Source: Rhabdophis nuchalis (lineage: Eukaryota > Chordata > Lepidosauria > Squamata > Natricidae). From it: a stretch of DNA of 64,000 bases. Shown here one piece after another: positions 34,805 through 44,360 of this stretch (position 1 is the first letter of the stretch; each line of letters opens with the position of its first letter). The stretch lies in the NCBI GenBank assembly GCA_039707465.1, contig CM077645.1, positions 62,529,850 through 62,593,849 on the forward strand, written 5' to 3'. The translations under genes were made by a program, and so were the position numbers. Under the pieces are notes generated by a model. The model worked only from the letters and a program-made list of their open reading frames with translations, was not told the DNA's origin and did no database searches.

Positions 34805-35224
34805 TTAAAGACATTTAGTGTTCTTATCCTTCCTTGCAGTGAGTTTAAGCTTCATAACATGGACCAAAATGACTTTGACTTCAACCCTGAAGTTTAGTAA
34901 TTTTCTAGTCACTATCACTTCCAGCAATGGGCACACAGTGCATGTGAAGATACACAGTTTTTCTTCCCTAATCTCAGCTTCTGGATTCCTAAAACAGTAG
35001 TGGGCCTCCTGGAAAATAGACAGTTCCACCAATTTTTCTATCTATTTGTGCCAGGAGAAGAGTACTTTCCTTAACATTGAATCCTTGTCAGTATCACTCA
35101 GCATGGTATCACTGCTGCTACAGGAGAAACAAGCTTCTTGGAATGTCAAACTTCCATGCAAGTGGCAGCCTTCCCAATTTCTGATTTCAGCAGGAGAGCT
35201 TACCTCAATTCTCCTTAGTACCAA
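34805..35224 (-). other. two adjacent unrecognised minus-strand open frames
   Basis: Frames 35224-35042 (60 codons) and 35032-34805 (75 codons) lie back to back on the minus strand, in a segment less AT-rich than its surroundings. I recognise no domain in either. They could be a decayed processed pseudogene or an old repeat, or chance. No splice-site pair or polyadenylation context supports a live gene. Confidence 0.2.
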
Positions 35225-36046
35225 CCTCTACCTATAGCATCTGTTTTGCCTTCATGGTATGGTCATGATTTAGGAAATGGAAATGAATGATCTCACTGAT
35301 GAATTTCAGGCAAAGTCTCATGGACTGGAATGGTTAAGTATCAAGTTTTATCTATTCTAAGTTGTTCATTTCTTGGTCCTGTCTTCCAAGCAGTAGAGCA
35401 GAATTTTTTTAAAAAAAAATTCAGCCCTACTGCTTCTGTTGCTTGATTCAAATCACATCACCCAGTCCAAGTCAATATAACAGTAGCTATATTGGGAAAA
35501 AATAAAATAAAAATATACGTTCTGAAATATCAGTTCAGTTGTAGAGAATAGAACACCCGAACACTGCTTGAATAGGGAAACTCAAAAATGTTTTATTTCA
35601 AGTTTGAGACAAAATTATTTGGAACAGTATTTTGCCTTCAGCTCAGAACAGCCATGTGGAGCTTGGAGTGTTGCAAGCTTGGAATGTTTTGCACACCCCT
35701 AATGGCATTTCATGCTGTAGCAGTACTCTGAAAAAGATTAGGAGAAAGCACTGCATTGGGCAATATATAATGAGACATATGTACCAAATCAAAGCCCAGG
35801 ATCTAAGGGTTAGATTGGTTCTAGGGGGTTTAAACATCTTGCGCATTTGAGTGTGCTTTAGTTAAATGTCCTTAGGTATGATGCATTAGATTTATGGTAG
35901 CCTGTACAACATGGATAGCTTGTCTGTAGTTTCTCGAAGTACAGGATGCCAGCTTCAGATTCTATTTGCTTTTTAAGCTAAGTAGCCTTTCATCCCAATG
36001 TGCCATTTCTTAAGAATTTTAGTATATGATACATTGTGAAACCCGC
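35225..36046. other. AT-rich non-coding stretch
   Basis: No gene or repeat recognised. Confidence 0.4.
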
Positions 36047-36056
36047 TGTTAAGATA

Positions 36057-36389
36057 AAGGTAAATGTAAAGGTTCCCCTCGCACATATGTGCTAGTTGTT
36101 CTCAACTCTAGGGGGCGGTGCTCATCACCATTTCAAAGCCGAAGAGCCAGCACTGTCCGAAGATGTCACCGTGGTTATGTAGCAGGCATAACTAAATGCC
36201 AAAGGCACACGGAACACTGTTATCTCTACTTGCATTTTTACATGCTTTCAAACTGCTAGATTGGCAGAAGCTGGGACAAGTAATGAGACTCACTCCATTA
36301 CGCAGCGCTAGGGATTTGAACCACCAAACTGCCAACCTTTCTGATTGACAAGCTCAGCATCTTAGCCACTGAGCCACCGCATCCCATAT
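36057..36389 (-). mobile_element. tRNA-derived SINE, full length
   Basis: A minus-strand SINE of about 333 bp. The tRNA-like head at 36300-36384 reads on the minus strand GGTGGCTCAGTGGCTAAGAT (A box) and GGTTCAAATCC (B box). The body includes the plus-strand blocks CTCTAGGGGGCGGTGCTCAT and AAAGCCGAAGAGCCAGC. The 3' tail is a TTTACC-type simple repeat at 36057-36075. Flanks TGTTAAGATA (36047-36056) and TGTTAAGAGA (36390-36399) agree at 9 of 10 and are a likely target duplication. The A and B boxes are RNA polymerase III promoter elements. Confidence 0.9.
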
Positions 36390-36399
36390 TGTTAAGAGA

Positions 36400-36838
36400 T
36401 TATACTTGAATTTATGAGTGCAGGAAATGTTGGACACCATGGTAAAAATTACTCCAACGTCACTTAAGCAATTAACAAATAGTGTGTTATTTCTTATCCT
36501 AATGTTAAGTTTGCTTAGTTCTTCAGTAATTCAGCATGCTACAGGTGCTACACATTTAGTTTTTTTATTTCATATTATGCTTTCATGTGAGGAAACCTGA
36601 AGAGAAGAAAATTAAACCTTCACATTTTATCATCTTAGGCACTGAATAATGATAAATATTGTTTCTTTTCTGTGATTTTTAGTAGAATTGGAATGACCTA
36701 AGTTTGAATTATAAATAATAGGAAAATCAGGAAAAATAATATTAGAAATTTGCTGTGCTGGTAATTTTTGTACTTAAACAAAAGCAAATGTCAAAACACC
36801 TGTTTCATAAGCCTTTGGCCCTAAAGATGGATGCTAAG
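36400..36838. other. AT-rich non-coding stretch
   Basis: No gene recognised. It borders the GC-rich island that begins near 36839. Confidence 0.4.
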
Positions 36839-36937
36839 CAGGGGTGGGTTTCTGAGGGTTCGCCCGAGCCCTTTCGTAAAATTTCCGGATCCCGAGCGAT
36901 CCCTTTGGATCGTGGACTCGGAAGTAAGTCGCCACTG
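36839..36937 (+). mobile_element. possible hAT-type terminus beside the GCLC island
   Basis: CAGGGGTGGGTTTCTGAGGG at 36839 matches the form of hAT left ends elsewhere in the window (CAGTGGTGGGTTTC at 27973). CGCCACTG at 36930-36937 could be a right end. The flanking octamers do not match convincingly, so either the element is larger or one end has been rearranged. Confidence 0.35.
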
Positions 36938-36992
36938 CTAACTGCTGCTCCCAGCTGGGGCGGGTAGGCAGGAAAGCAAGCAAGGCGACTGC

Positions 36993-37066
36993 GCTGTCTT
37001 CTTTTTCCCTCAGCGAAGCGCCGCCTCCTCCTCGCCCATGCTTCGCTGAGGGAAAAAGAAGACAGC
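36993..37066. repeat. 27-bp perfect inverted repeat next to the GCLC donor
   Basis: The arms 36993-37019 and 37040-37066 are perfect reverse complements (arm core TCTTCTTTTTCCCTCAGCG) separated by 20 bp. A related third copy with small changes lies at 37564-37590, upstream of the exon. The structure would form a strong hairpin 67 bp inside the intron side of the splice donor. Confidence 0.95.
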
Positions 37067-37132
37067 CAGGCCGGCTCTCCGAAGGGGTCCCCCCTTCTCC
37101 ATGGGGGTGGGTGGTGGGGGTGGGCCGCTCAC

Positions 37133-37282
37133 CTCGTCGCCCCACTTGAGCACGTCCTTGTGCCTCTCCCCGACGGCCCGGTAGATGTGCAGGAACTGCT
37201 GGATGCCGTGTTTGCGCACGTGCTCCGCGTGCCGCTGCGTCTTCTCCCAGCTGAGTGGAGAGCCTTGCGACAGAAGCCCCAT
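37133..37282 (-). CDS. GCLC: GCLC exon 1: glutamate-cysteine ligase catalytic subunit, first 50 codons
   Basis: GCLC joins L-glutamate to L-cysteine using ATP, the rate-limiting first step of glutathione synthesis. It works in the cytosol with the modifier subunit GCLM. The minus strand encodes 50 residues beginning [20 protein letters not shown] and ending [10 protein letters not shown], nearly the N-terminus of vertebrate GCLC (about 8 differences from human as I recall it). The start is the ATG at 37282-37280 in a strong context (GAGCCATGG). The exon ends in phase 0 at GAG followed by GTGAGC, a consensus donor, where vertebrate GCLC exon 1 is also expected to end. No stop or frameshift is present. 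The rest of the protein, including the catalytic residues, is not seen in the window. The flanks contain duplicated modules, so a captured or duplicated exon cannot be excluded. Confidence 0.9.
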
Positions 37283-37605
37283 GGCTCTGCCGGGGAGGAA
37301 GAAGAGGAGGCGAGCGGAAAAGGCAACCTGTGGCCGCTGCTGCCGTAACAACTCCGAAGAGCAGCGCTCGGGCCAGGAGCCGCCAGCCAAAAAAAAAGAA
37401 AGCACACACACACACACACAACCTACTTCAGGCGGCGGGAAACACGCAAGGAGAATCCACTCGCGGCTAGGCGTAGGGGGGAAGAGGTGGCTGAGCAAAG
37501 GGAAGGGGGGGAAAGGCGCTCCCGCCGCCTTCCCGAGCCTCCCGCTTTGCCAGCGGCCAGTACCCTTCGCAGAGGGAAAAAGAAGACAGCTGGGAGCAGC
37601 AGTTA

Positions 37606-37632
37606 GCGGCGGCGGCGGCGGCAGCAGCAGCA
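37606..37632. repeat. GCG/CAG triplet repeat in the GCLC leader
   Basis: About five GCG/GGC units followed by four CAG units. On the minus (transcribed) strand it reads CTG then CCG repeats. Human GCLC also has a polymorphic triplet tract in its 5' region (GAG type, from memory), but this tract has a different unit. Confidence 0.85.
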
Positions 37633-37648
37633 GGGGCTGGGCCGGCCG

Positions 37649-37673
37649 GCAGGAAAGCAAGCAAGGCGACTGC
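37649..37673 (+). repeat. module duplicated on both sides of GCLC exon 1
   Basis: GGCAGGAAAGCAAGCAAGGC plus GACTG occurs here and at 36967-36991 in the same orientation, on opposite sides of the exon. The neighbouring block AACTGCTGCTCCCAGCTG (36940-36957) reappears inverted at 37587-37604. Confidence 0.9.
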
Positions 37674-37825
37674 ATATTGCTCCCAATAGTTTGGGCCCTC
37701 ATTTTACCCACCTCGGAAGGATGGAAGGCTGAATCAACCTTGAACATGGTGAGATTTGACCTGCGAATTTGTAGTTATCTGGCAGTCAGCAGAAGTAGCT
37801 TGCAGTATTGCACTCTAATTACTGC
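37674..37825 (-). mobile_element. SINE fragment fused to CR1
   Basis: A partial minus-strand copy of the SINE family at 32329-32567: plus-strand blocks ATATTGCTCCCAATAG, CCTCATTTTACCCACCTCGG, AAGGATGGAAGGCTGA. Its 3' part is missing and its left end abuts the GCLC-side module exactly. Its head (CACTCTAATTACTGC) runs straight into CR1 sequence. Confidence 0.85.
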
Positions 37826-38345
37826 CTTGGTAAGGCCACACTTGGAATACTGCATACAGTTTTGGTCGCCACGATGTAGAAAAGACGTGGAGACTCTGGA
37901 AAGAGTGCAGAGAAGAGCAACCAAGATGATTAGGGGACTGGAGGCTAAAACATATGAAGAACAGTTGCAGGAGCTGGGTATGTCTAGTTTGATGTAGAGA
38001 AAGACCAGGAGACATGATAGCAGTGTTCCGATATCTCAGAGGGTGCCACAAAGAAGAGGGAGCCAAACTATTCTCCAAGGCACCTGGGGGCAGGACAAGA
38101 AGCAATGGGTGGAAACTAATCAAGGAGAGAAGCAACTTAGAAGTAAGGAGAAATTTCCTGACAGTTAGAACAATTAACCTCTGGAACAGCTTGCCTCCAG
38201 AAGTTGTGAATGCCCCAACCCTGGAAGTCTTTAAAAAGATGTTAGATAGCCATTTGTCTGAAATGGTATAAGGTTCCTGCCCACGCAGGGGGTTGGACTA
38301 GAAGACCTACAAGGTCCCTTCCAACTCTGCTATTGTATTATTGTA
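37826..38345 (+). mobile_element. CR1 LINE, 3' fragment
   Basis: Plus-strand CR1 C-terminal and 3' end. It matches 2396-2921 closely ([21 protein letters not shown] ... NLWNSLPPEV ... SHLSEMV), then the GGTTGGACTAGAAGACC end and a TATTG/TATTA repeat to 38345. The reading frame is broken by a stop (TAG at about 37995) and a two-base deletion just after it. Confidence 0.93.
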
Positions 38346-39476
38346 TTATTATTGTACTGTGCCGCTGTGGCTCTTAATATTTCTTTACACTTTTAGTATA
38401 TGGTTCTTAGTATTCTTCCCATCCAGTCAGAGCTGAAAAATCTTCTTGAATGAGAAGTGAATTGTCTTCAAAGAAAAAACAGAAAATTCAGTTGCTTCTT
38501 GAAAAAGCACCTTTGGGACAACCATGACTGGGAATTTTCATAGACAAGGATGACTGGTTGTACTGGATAAGGTACTGTAAGACACTAATGGGGAAGCAGC
38601 GGTGTCAGTTTCTGCCACAGATAGCAAAGCATTAACATACAGTTAGAAAACTTACACGATAGTTTCTTTCCTTGGTAAACTTTGGTTTGTTTCTAGATTT
38701 TGACTTTTCAATAGTTCATTTTCAAGAATCCAGTCCCCCCCTCCCTTCCTTCATGGCCTTCTGTGTCCTAAAGAAAAATGAAATGACATTCTAGATATTC
38801 AAGGACCCGATAGACTCAGAAGCCTTTTTGAATGTGATGATTTTTTTTAGCTATATGTAAGGAAGTAAAATAAAGTATAGCTATTATCTTTCTATATAAC
38901 TGTATAAATTGCAAATGTTAGAAAATATGGTACCTACATCTTTGATATTAGGCTTTGTCTTCATATTCCTCTCTAGTGAAATCATACTGATTCTTCATTA
39001 TCCTGAATTTTTTCCTTTACTATTTTAAAAACTTGAATGGGGATATTAAAAAAGTATTTTCAGTTTTGAGAAATGGAAAGGTTATATGTTGACATTACCA
39101 CCTCTAAGATTTACTTAGTGTATTTTTGATAAAGATAAGAATTTTGCTCAGATAAAAAATGCCCTGCATTATTTCTGACTTACTGGCTTAATACCATATG
39201 ATTTCTTTCAGCCAAACTGTAGTTTCATAGCTGTATTTTTTGTCATATTTAAAGATTTAACCCAGTTTAAAATGCCAAGAGTTCATTAACTGCCTCACTG
39301 AATTGATATTCAGTTCAAAATATGATCAGACAAAATAAATAGTTGATTGTTCGCATGAATTTATTTTTAAAATATATTGAATTACGTTTACGTCGGTATG
39401 AAGCCTTAATAAAACAATTTCCTGAGACTCTGTATTTTGTCCAACTGTCTCTTTCTTGTAATTAATGTTATATGTG
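38346..39476. other. non-coding stretch with one dispersed repeat copy
   Basis: At 38415-38535 there is a minus-strand copy of the repeat at 11862-12040 (reverse strand TTTTTTCTTTGAAGACAATT, then CTTCTCATTCAAGAAG). The rest is AT-rich and unrecognised. Confidence 0.45.
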
Positions 39477-39485
39477 ATGTTCTTC

Positions 39486-40055
39486 ATCTTTATTGTATTT
39501 CTATACCGCCCTCTCTTCCAGATGGAATTCAGGGCGGTGCACAGGAACAATAAAAATATAAAATATACAAACAATCAAGTTAAAACTGAATTAAATAAAA
39601 TTTGGACCCGTGCTAAAAACATAATTAAAACCCAACTAAAATCAGCCATAAAACAGCTATGCCAGGCCGGCCGCATGAAAGAAGTATGTTTTTAGTGCCT
39701 GACAAAAGAGGCGAAGGCCCGTGATTGTACGGAGGTCGGGGGGCAGGTCGTTCCAGAAGGTGGGGCCTGCCACAGAGAAGTCTCTTTCCCTGGGAGTCGC
39801 CAGCCGGCATTGTCTGGCGTACGGCATCTTTAAGGAGGCCCTCCCTGTGGGAGCGGACAGGTCGAATAGAGGTATGTGGTAGGAGGCGGTCCTGCAAGTA
39901 ACCAGGTCCCATGCCATGGAGCGCTTTGAAGATGGTCACTAAGACCTTGAAACGCACCGGGAAGGCCACAGGCAGCCAGTGCAGCTCGCGCAGGAGAGGT
40001 GTTACATGGGAGTGTCTTGAGACTCCCAAAATCCCCCACGCGGCCGCATTCTGCA
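39486..40055 (-). mobile_element. L2-like LINE, short 3' copy
   Basis: A minus-strand copy of the window's L2-like family. The 3' end is at 39490 (TTTCTATACCGCCCTC). The C-terminal ORF2 segment LRELHWLPVAFPVRFKVL lies at about 40010-39955, with a shifted ALWNDLPPDLRT equivalent near 39760. A 9-bp target duplication ATGTTCTTC lies at 39477-39485 and 40056-40064. Confidence 0.88.
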
Positions 40056-40064
40056 ATGTTCTTC

Positions 40065-42104
40065 TGTCTATCTATGTGTCTATGTTCATTTGTGTGTATG
40101 TGTGTGTGTGTGTATTGATATGTATGTATTCTGTCCGTCCATCCATCCAATAATGCCAATCCATATTTCCATTGATGAAATAATTTTACATTGGGCTATA
40201 CAACACTGTTATTATCAATTGTTATATAATAATATAATATTAGAATATTAAATAAAACGAATAATAATGTATTTCTACTTATGCATGCCATTTCCCAGAG
40301 ATATGTCCAGAGATGAAAATGTCCAGCTTGATTGTGTCCTGAGTTCCTACTAGTATTATCCCCAAACCTTTCCATTTCATTGTTTATCCTAATATGGTTT
40401 ATGAATAAATAGAACAGACTAGTTCTAAAAGCGATAATTGTTGGAGCCATGGCTATTTCCTTTGATGTCAAAATTGCCAATAAGTGTTTCATTTCATTTT
40501 CCTATTTTTGGAAAGTTGTACGTTGATTAAAGATGGTAGCTATGGGATAATGTCACAAGATTAAAAAGCAAGTTAGAGAGCCATCTGCTATCTAAGCAAC
40601 ATTGACTGTTGATCAGCAGATAATTAGTCTATTGTGTTGTTGTCTAACCTCAAGTTGTTGCCTATCTTTTTGCTTTTTGCTATGTTGTGATTGATACTAA
40701 AATGCTTACATGTCTTCTTGTTTCAGTGAATGTGTTTACTTCGATGCTTTCTTTCTTTCTCTAAGATTTACTACTCTCCTCTTCTGAAGTACAGAGAAAG
40801 CCATAGACTAGTTCCATATAGTACTAACTCAAGAGTCAAAATTAGGGTGGTTATTTGTCTACTTATGGTGGCAAGTGGAATATCACACTGTCAAATATTC
40901 TTCTTTGCACTGTTATGTGTATGAAAGATATATAGATAGACAGGCAGTAATATTCCAACAGAAGACAAGATATATAGCTCAGGGTTGGACTGTGGAGACT
41001 TTAGTGTTTTCTGATTTTCATTGTTTGCTTGCAGATGATTTTTTAAGTGGCTGGGTAGCATCATCATTGCTAGTCAATGTGGGGTTTGTTGCCTGTTTAA
41101 ATACAGTAACTTGCCCTGATGGTGTTAATGGAGGTGTGGTTTTCTCTTTGGTGATTCCTTGATTAAGATATTATTTTCTGCTTGATTATTTGTCTGGTGT
41201 TAATTCCTGCTTACCTGAAGCCTTGGCTGTGAAAAACATGTGCTCTGATCTTTTTGCTTTTCTTTCTTGGCATTTTTAATTGTCTGCTTTAAATGGTATG
41301 TAAATATTGTATGTATGTATGTTTACTTAGAAATGGTAATATGGGAAGTAGTAGTTAGCATGGCTTGAGTTCAGCAAATAAATACCACACCACCAGTATC
41401 CTACCATGCATCTATCTCTTTAAATATTGAATTTTAGACGACAGATAATTCTGATAGTTAAACAATTTATTATGTTAGAGTCAGGAAAGAAAATTATAGA
41501 GTTGGAAGAACATATTGATCAGTCACTATCATTAAAAAATGAACTGACTAATTTGGAAGAAGACTAGCAAAGGCCAGAATGATTAGTGAATGGTTGGGTT
41601 TTTACACCCATTATATGAATTTTAAAGTAATTCATTATGTTTTGATTTTACTCATCATAAAGCCTTTCTGTTTTAATGTTTTACAACATTCAATATCTGG
41701 ATGTTTTTCTTTCCATTTTTATTCATGCCCATTCTCTATTTAGTGCAAGAATTCCCATGAAGGCTTGTTTGGATCTGATTTTTAGCATCTGCATCACACA
41801 TAGAAGTAGACTAGTTCGTCAGATATTTAGTTAGTGCACCAAAAGCTTGTGTAGATATCCATGTAGCAGCTGTAGTAGCAGCTGTACTCGCCCAGATAAA
41901 TACTAGCGAATAGTATAATCATATGGTTAGTCAGCAAATAGAACAGTACTGTACCCTTATATTTGTATTCTTTACATTTATCTTCTAAAATGTAAAATTG
42001 TATTTTTAGATTAATGCCATGGGACCTGCAGTCTAAACTGATTCTGGCTAATTTTTTCCCTTGTGTCTACAGCTCTCATCTAGAGCATTTGAAAAGAAAG
42101 ATAT
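40065..42104. other. AT-rich non-coding stretch
   Basis: Starts with a TATG/TGTG simple-repeat region (40066-40150). A 12-bp tandem duplication GTAGCAGCTGTA lies at about 41863-41887. No gene recognised. Confidence 0.45.
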
Positions 42105-42200
42105 ATATTTAGCTCTCATCCGCTAGCCATACCCTTACTGGAATTCGAACTCAGGCTATTTACATGTCAGGCAGTTGCCTTAACCATTAAGCCATGAGCT
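42105..42200 (-). mobile_element. tRNA-derived SINE, second type
   Basis: The minus strand reads TGGCTTAATGGTTAAGGC (A box, 42194-42177) and GAGTTCGAATTCC (B box, 42152-42140), then AGTAAGGGTATGGCTAGCGG. This is a polymerase III-type SINE head, different from the families at 32329 and 36057. The tail end at lower coordinates is short, and GATGAGAGCT is repeated around it. Confidence 0.75.
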
Positions 42201-43587
42201 CTACTCCCTTATCAGTTGAGCCAGGGAAATAAGTCAGTGTTTATGTCAGAGCACCTGGTATGCCCAAATATGGGAGAGAGGAAGCATACTGCAACCCATT
42301 TTGCCTTTCCACTCCAATCTTAGGAGCCTTTCCAGGCAGGAAACCATTTTTGCGTTGCATTTTATACTGAAACTAAAAGGAGTATATTAATGCAAATTGT
42401 AGGTGCCCCACCCAGTCTGGATAAACTCATGCTTCCCATGTTATTGTGCTGATTTAAATCAGCCATCGCATGGGGCAATATCTAAGGGGGAAAATCCTTG
42501 CAAAGCATGCAATCAAGGTTATGTCCTTCGCTATTCTACTTGGAGAAGATAATTAAAGTTCTTGTCTAACCTTCTGCCTGTGGAGAATTTTCCCGACAAG
42601 TGTTTTCAGTTGAACTATATTTGAAATGATGTCCAAGCTAGGATCAAAGAGATAAACAGAAATGCTTCCAATACTTGCTAAATGAATACTAATTTTCTTT
42701 CAGTGAGAATCCTTTTTCATGGTAATGAATAACAGAAGTACTCATTTATTAAGAATTATGTGGCTCTTTTCATTACAAGATTTTCTTCAGTCTTCCACTT
42801 CAGTTTCTTTATTTGACACATCATAAGTGGCATTCTTTTAACAGCAATATTCCTGAAAATAAAAGTGAGAGCAGAGGATATTTAAGTACTCAAAACTCTG
42901 TTACACCAAGTCAAATAGATTTTACAATAGAGAGAGAGTGAGAGATTAGTCAACAAGTTGACATTATGAACATTAGAAAGTATTAAAATCCATTGTTAAG
43001 AAAAGTTGTGAATCATTCTACGTCATGGCTCATTTCAGAACTGCCACACGCAAGCAAATCATAGGGTGTTTGTTCCTCAAATAATATACTACAGAATGTT
43101 CTTATGAATATTGGAAGTTAACTACTAACTAAAGAAGCTTGGTTGTCTTTCTGTAAGAAATTTCTATACTTTCTCTTATTTTGAAAGCTCATGTTTGAAA
43201 GTAAACTGAAAAAACTCCACAAAACAGACAATTCGTAACTCATTTGTCAAGGACAAATAACAAGGCTGAAAAATGTGGTTCCGAAGAAGTAAAGCTTCTT
43301 TTCCATGAGCTTCGGAGGTTTGTTTTGGATCTGTGCAAAAATTTCAGATTATTTCACTTTAAGGAAATTTGATTAATGCAGTTGCTGAAGCAGATTTGGG
43401 ACTCTATGTCAACATAGCAATTTGAATCAGATTATTACAAAACATTTTGTTGAGTTACAAAACTACTTGATTTACAAAACTACTTTTACTTTACTACTTG
43501 TAATTTATAATCAATATAGATTGTTGAATTTCACTTCCATGTACAAAGGAGAGAGCAGTGTAATGTTTTTGAAACTAATATCAGTGA
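42201..43587. other. AT-rich non-coding stretch
   Basis: No gene or repeat family recognised. A short GAGAGA repeat lies near 42931. Confidence 0.4.
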
Positions 43588-43595
43588 ATCTAGGC

Positions 43596-43956
43596 CAGTG
43601 ATGGCTAACCTTTTTCTAAAGGTGTGCCAAAATTGTGTGTGGATGCGTGCCCCCTGCACATGCATGCACAACTGCCCTCTCCATGCAGGGGGGGAGGAGT
43701 TTTCACACTCCCCACGCTCTGGAGGCTTTCCTGAAGCATGGGGAGGGTGAAAAATTACCCAATGGCGCAACCAGAAATTCCAGTTGCCTGTTGGGCTGTT
43801 TTTTGATCTCCCCAGGCTCCAGAGGCTTTCCTGAAGCCTGGGAAAGGTGAAAATGGCCTCCTCTGGCCCTCCCAAAGGCCAAAAATCAGCTCACACCAGA
43901 GTTGAGGGCTGCCATGCCGGCAAATATGGCTCTGTGCCATAGATTCGCCATCACAG
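43596..43956. mobile_element. non-autonomous hAT-type element, 361 bp
   Basis: Left end CAGTGATGGCTAACC and right end GATTCGCCATCACAG, with a perfect 8-bp target duplication ATCTAGGC (43588-43595 and 43957-43964). The interior has mirrored CTCCAGAGGCTTTCCTGAAG blocks. It is the same family as 6752-7036. Confidence 0.92.
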
Positions 43957-44149
43957 ATCTAGGCAATGAAATGTGTGGCCTTAATAACTTCTCCAACAGA
44001 AAAATAAAAGAAAACAACAAAAAAAAGATGATATATAGCATCCATTAAAATCTGAGAAACTATTTTGCCCCAGTGGGATTATCCCACTCCATTCATTCCA
44101 GAGGAAACGGCTTATTTCAGATTCCATTGGCCAGAGAATTTCTGTTGAC

Positions 44150-44360
44150 TGAGTCCAGGTGAAGAGCTTTTCCCATTCTCTGGAATATTCTCCCAAGGCA
44201 ATTAAGCTCTGCTCCATACTTCTGGCCTTCCAAAGGTTCCTTAAAACCTGGCTCTGCCACTTCGCCTAGGGTCCTAATAGGGACCAGCGACACTGGGGTG
44301 GATGATGGGTAGAGAAGTTCCTCACTGCTAGGGCCACCTAGAGTCACTGTATCAATGAGC
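44150..44360 (+). mobile_element. old L2-like LINE relic
   Basis: A plus-strand frame from about 44172 reads SHSLEYSPKAIKLCSILLAF then QRFLKTWLCHFA before a stop. This matches the LWN-SLPPE...FRR-LKTWL C-terminal pattern of L2/CR1-type ORF2 proteins. The remainder is decayed, and the ends are approximate. Confidence 0.45.

Larger units (their letters stand above)
37283..37673 (-). promoter_or_regulatory. GC-rich 5' UTR / promoter region of GCLC (CpG island)
   Basis: CpG-dense sequence directly upstream of the GCLC start codon, in sharp contrast to the AT-rich surroundings, as expected for a housekeeping promoter. It contains a CA dinucleotide repeat (37403-37420) and a GCG/CAG triplet tract (37606-37632). 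I did not find a clear antioxidant response element, and no TATA box is assigned. The island is cut off at 37674 by a SINE fragment, so the native upstream sequence may be displaced. Confidence 0.65.

Noticed and set aside
37283..37673. Antioxidant response element upstream of GCLC
   Set aside because: I looked for TGACnnnGC-type sites, which regulate GCLC in mammals, and found no convincing one in this leader. The true promoter may lie beyond the SINE junction.
37010..37747. 245-codon minus-strand frame spanning the GCLC region as one gene
   Set aside because: Only the 50 codons 37282-37133 resemble GCLC. The upstream part is leader and SINE sequence read through by chance, and the downstream part passes a splice donor.
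37185..37997. 270-codon plus-strand frame joining the GCLC island to CR1
   Set aside because: A chance in-frame fusion of antisense GC-rich DNA, a SINE fragment and CR1, with no evidence of a promoter or a composite protein.
42105..42200. Possible functional tRNA gene
   Set aside because: The A- and B-box-like sequences belong to a SINE head. The surrounding sequence does not fold into a full tRNA cloverleaf as far as I can judge.
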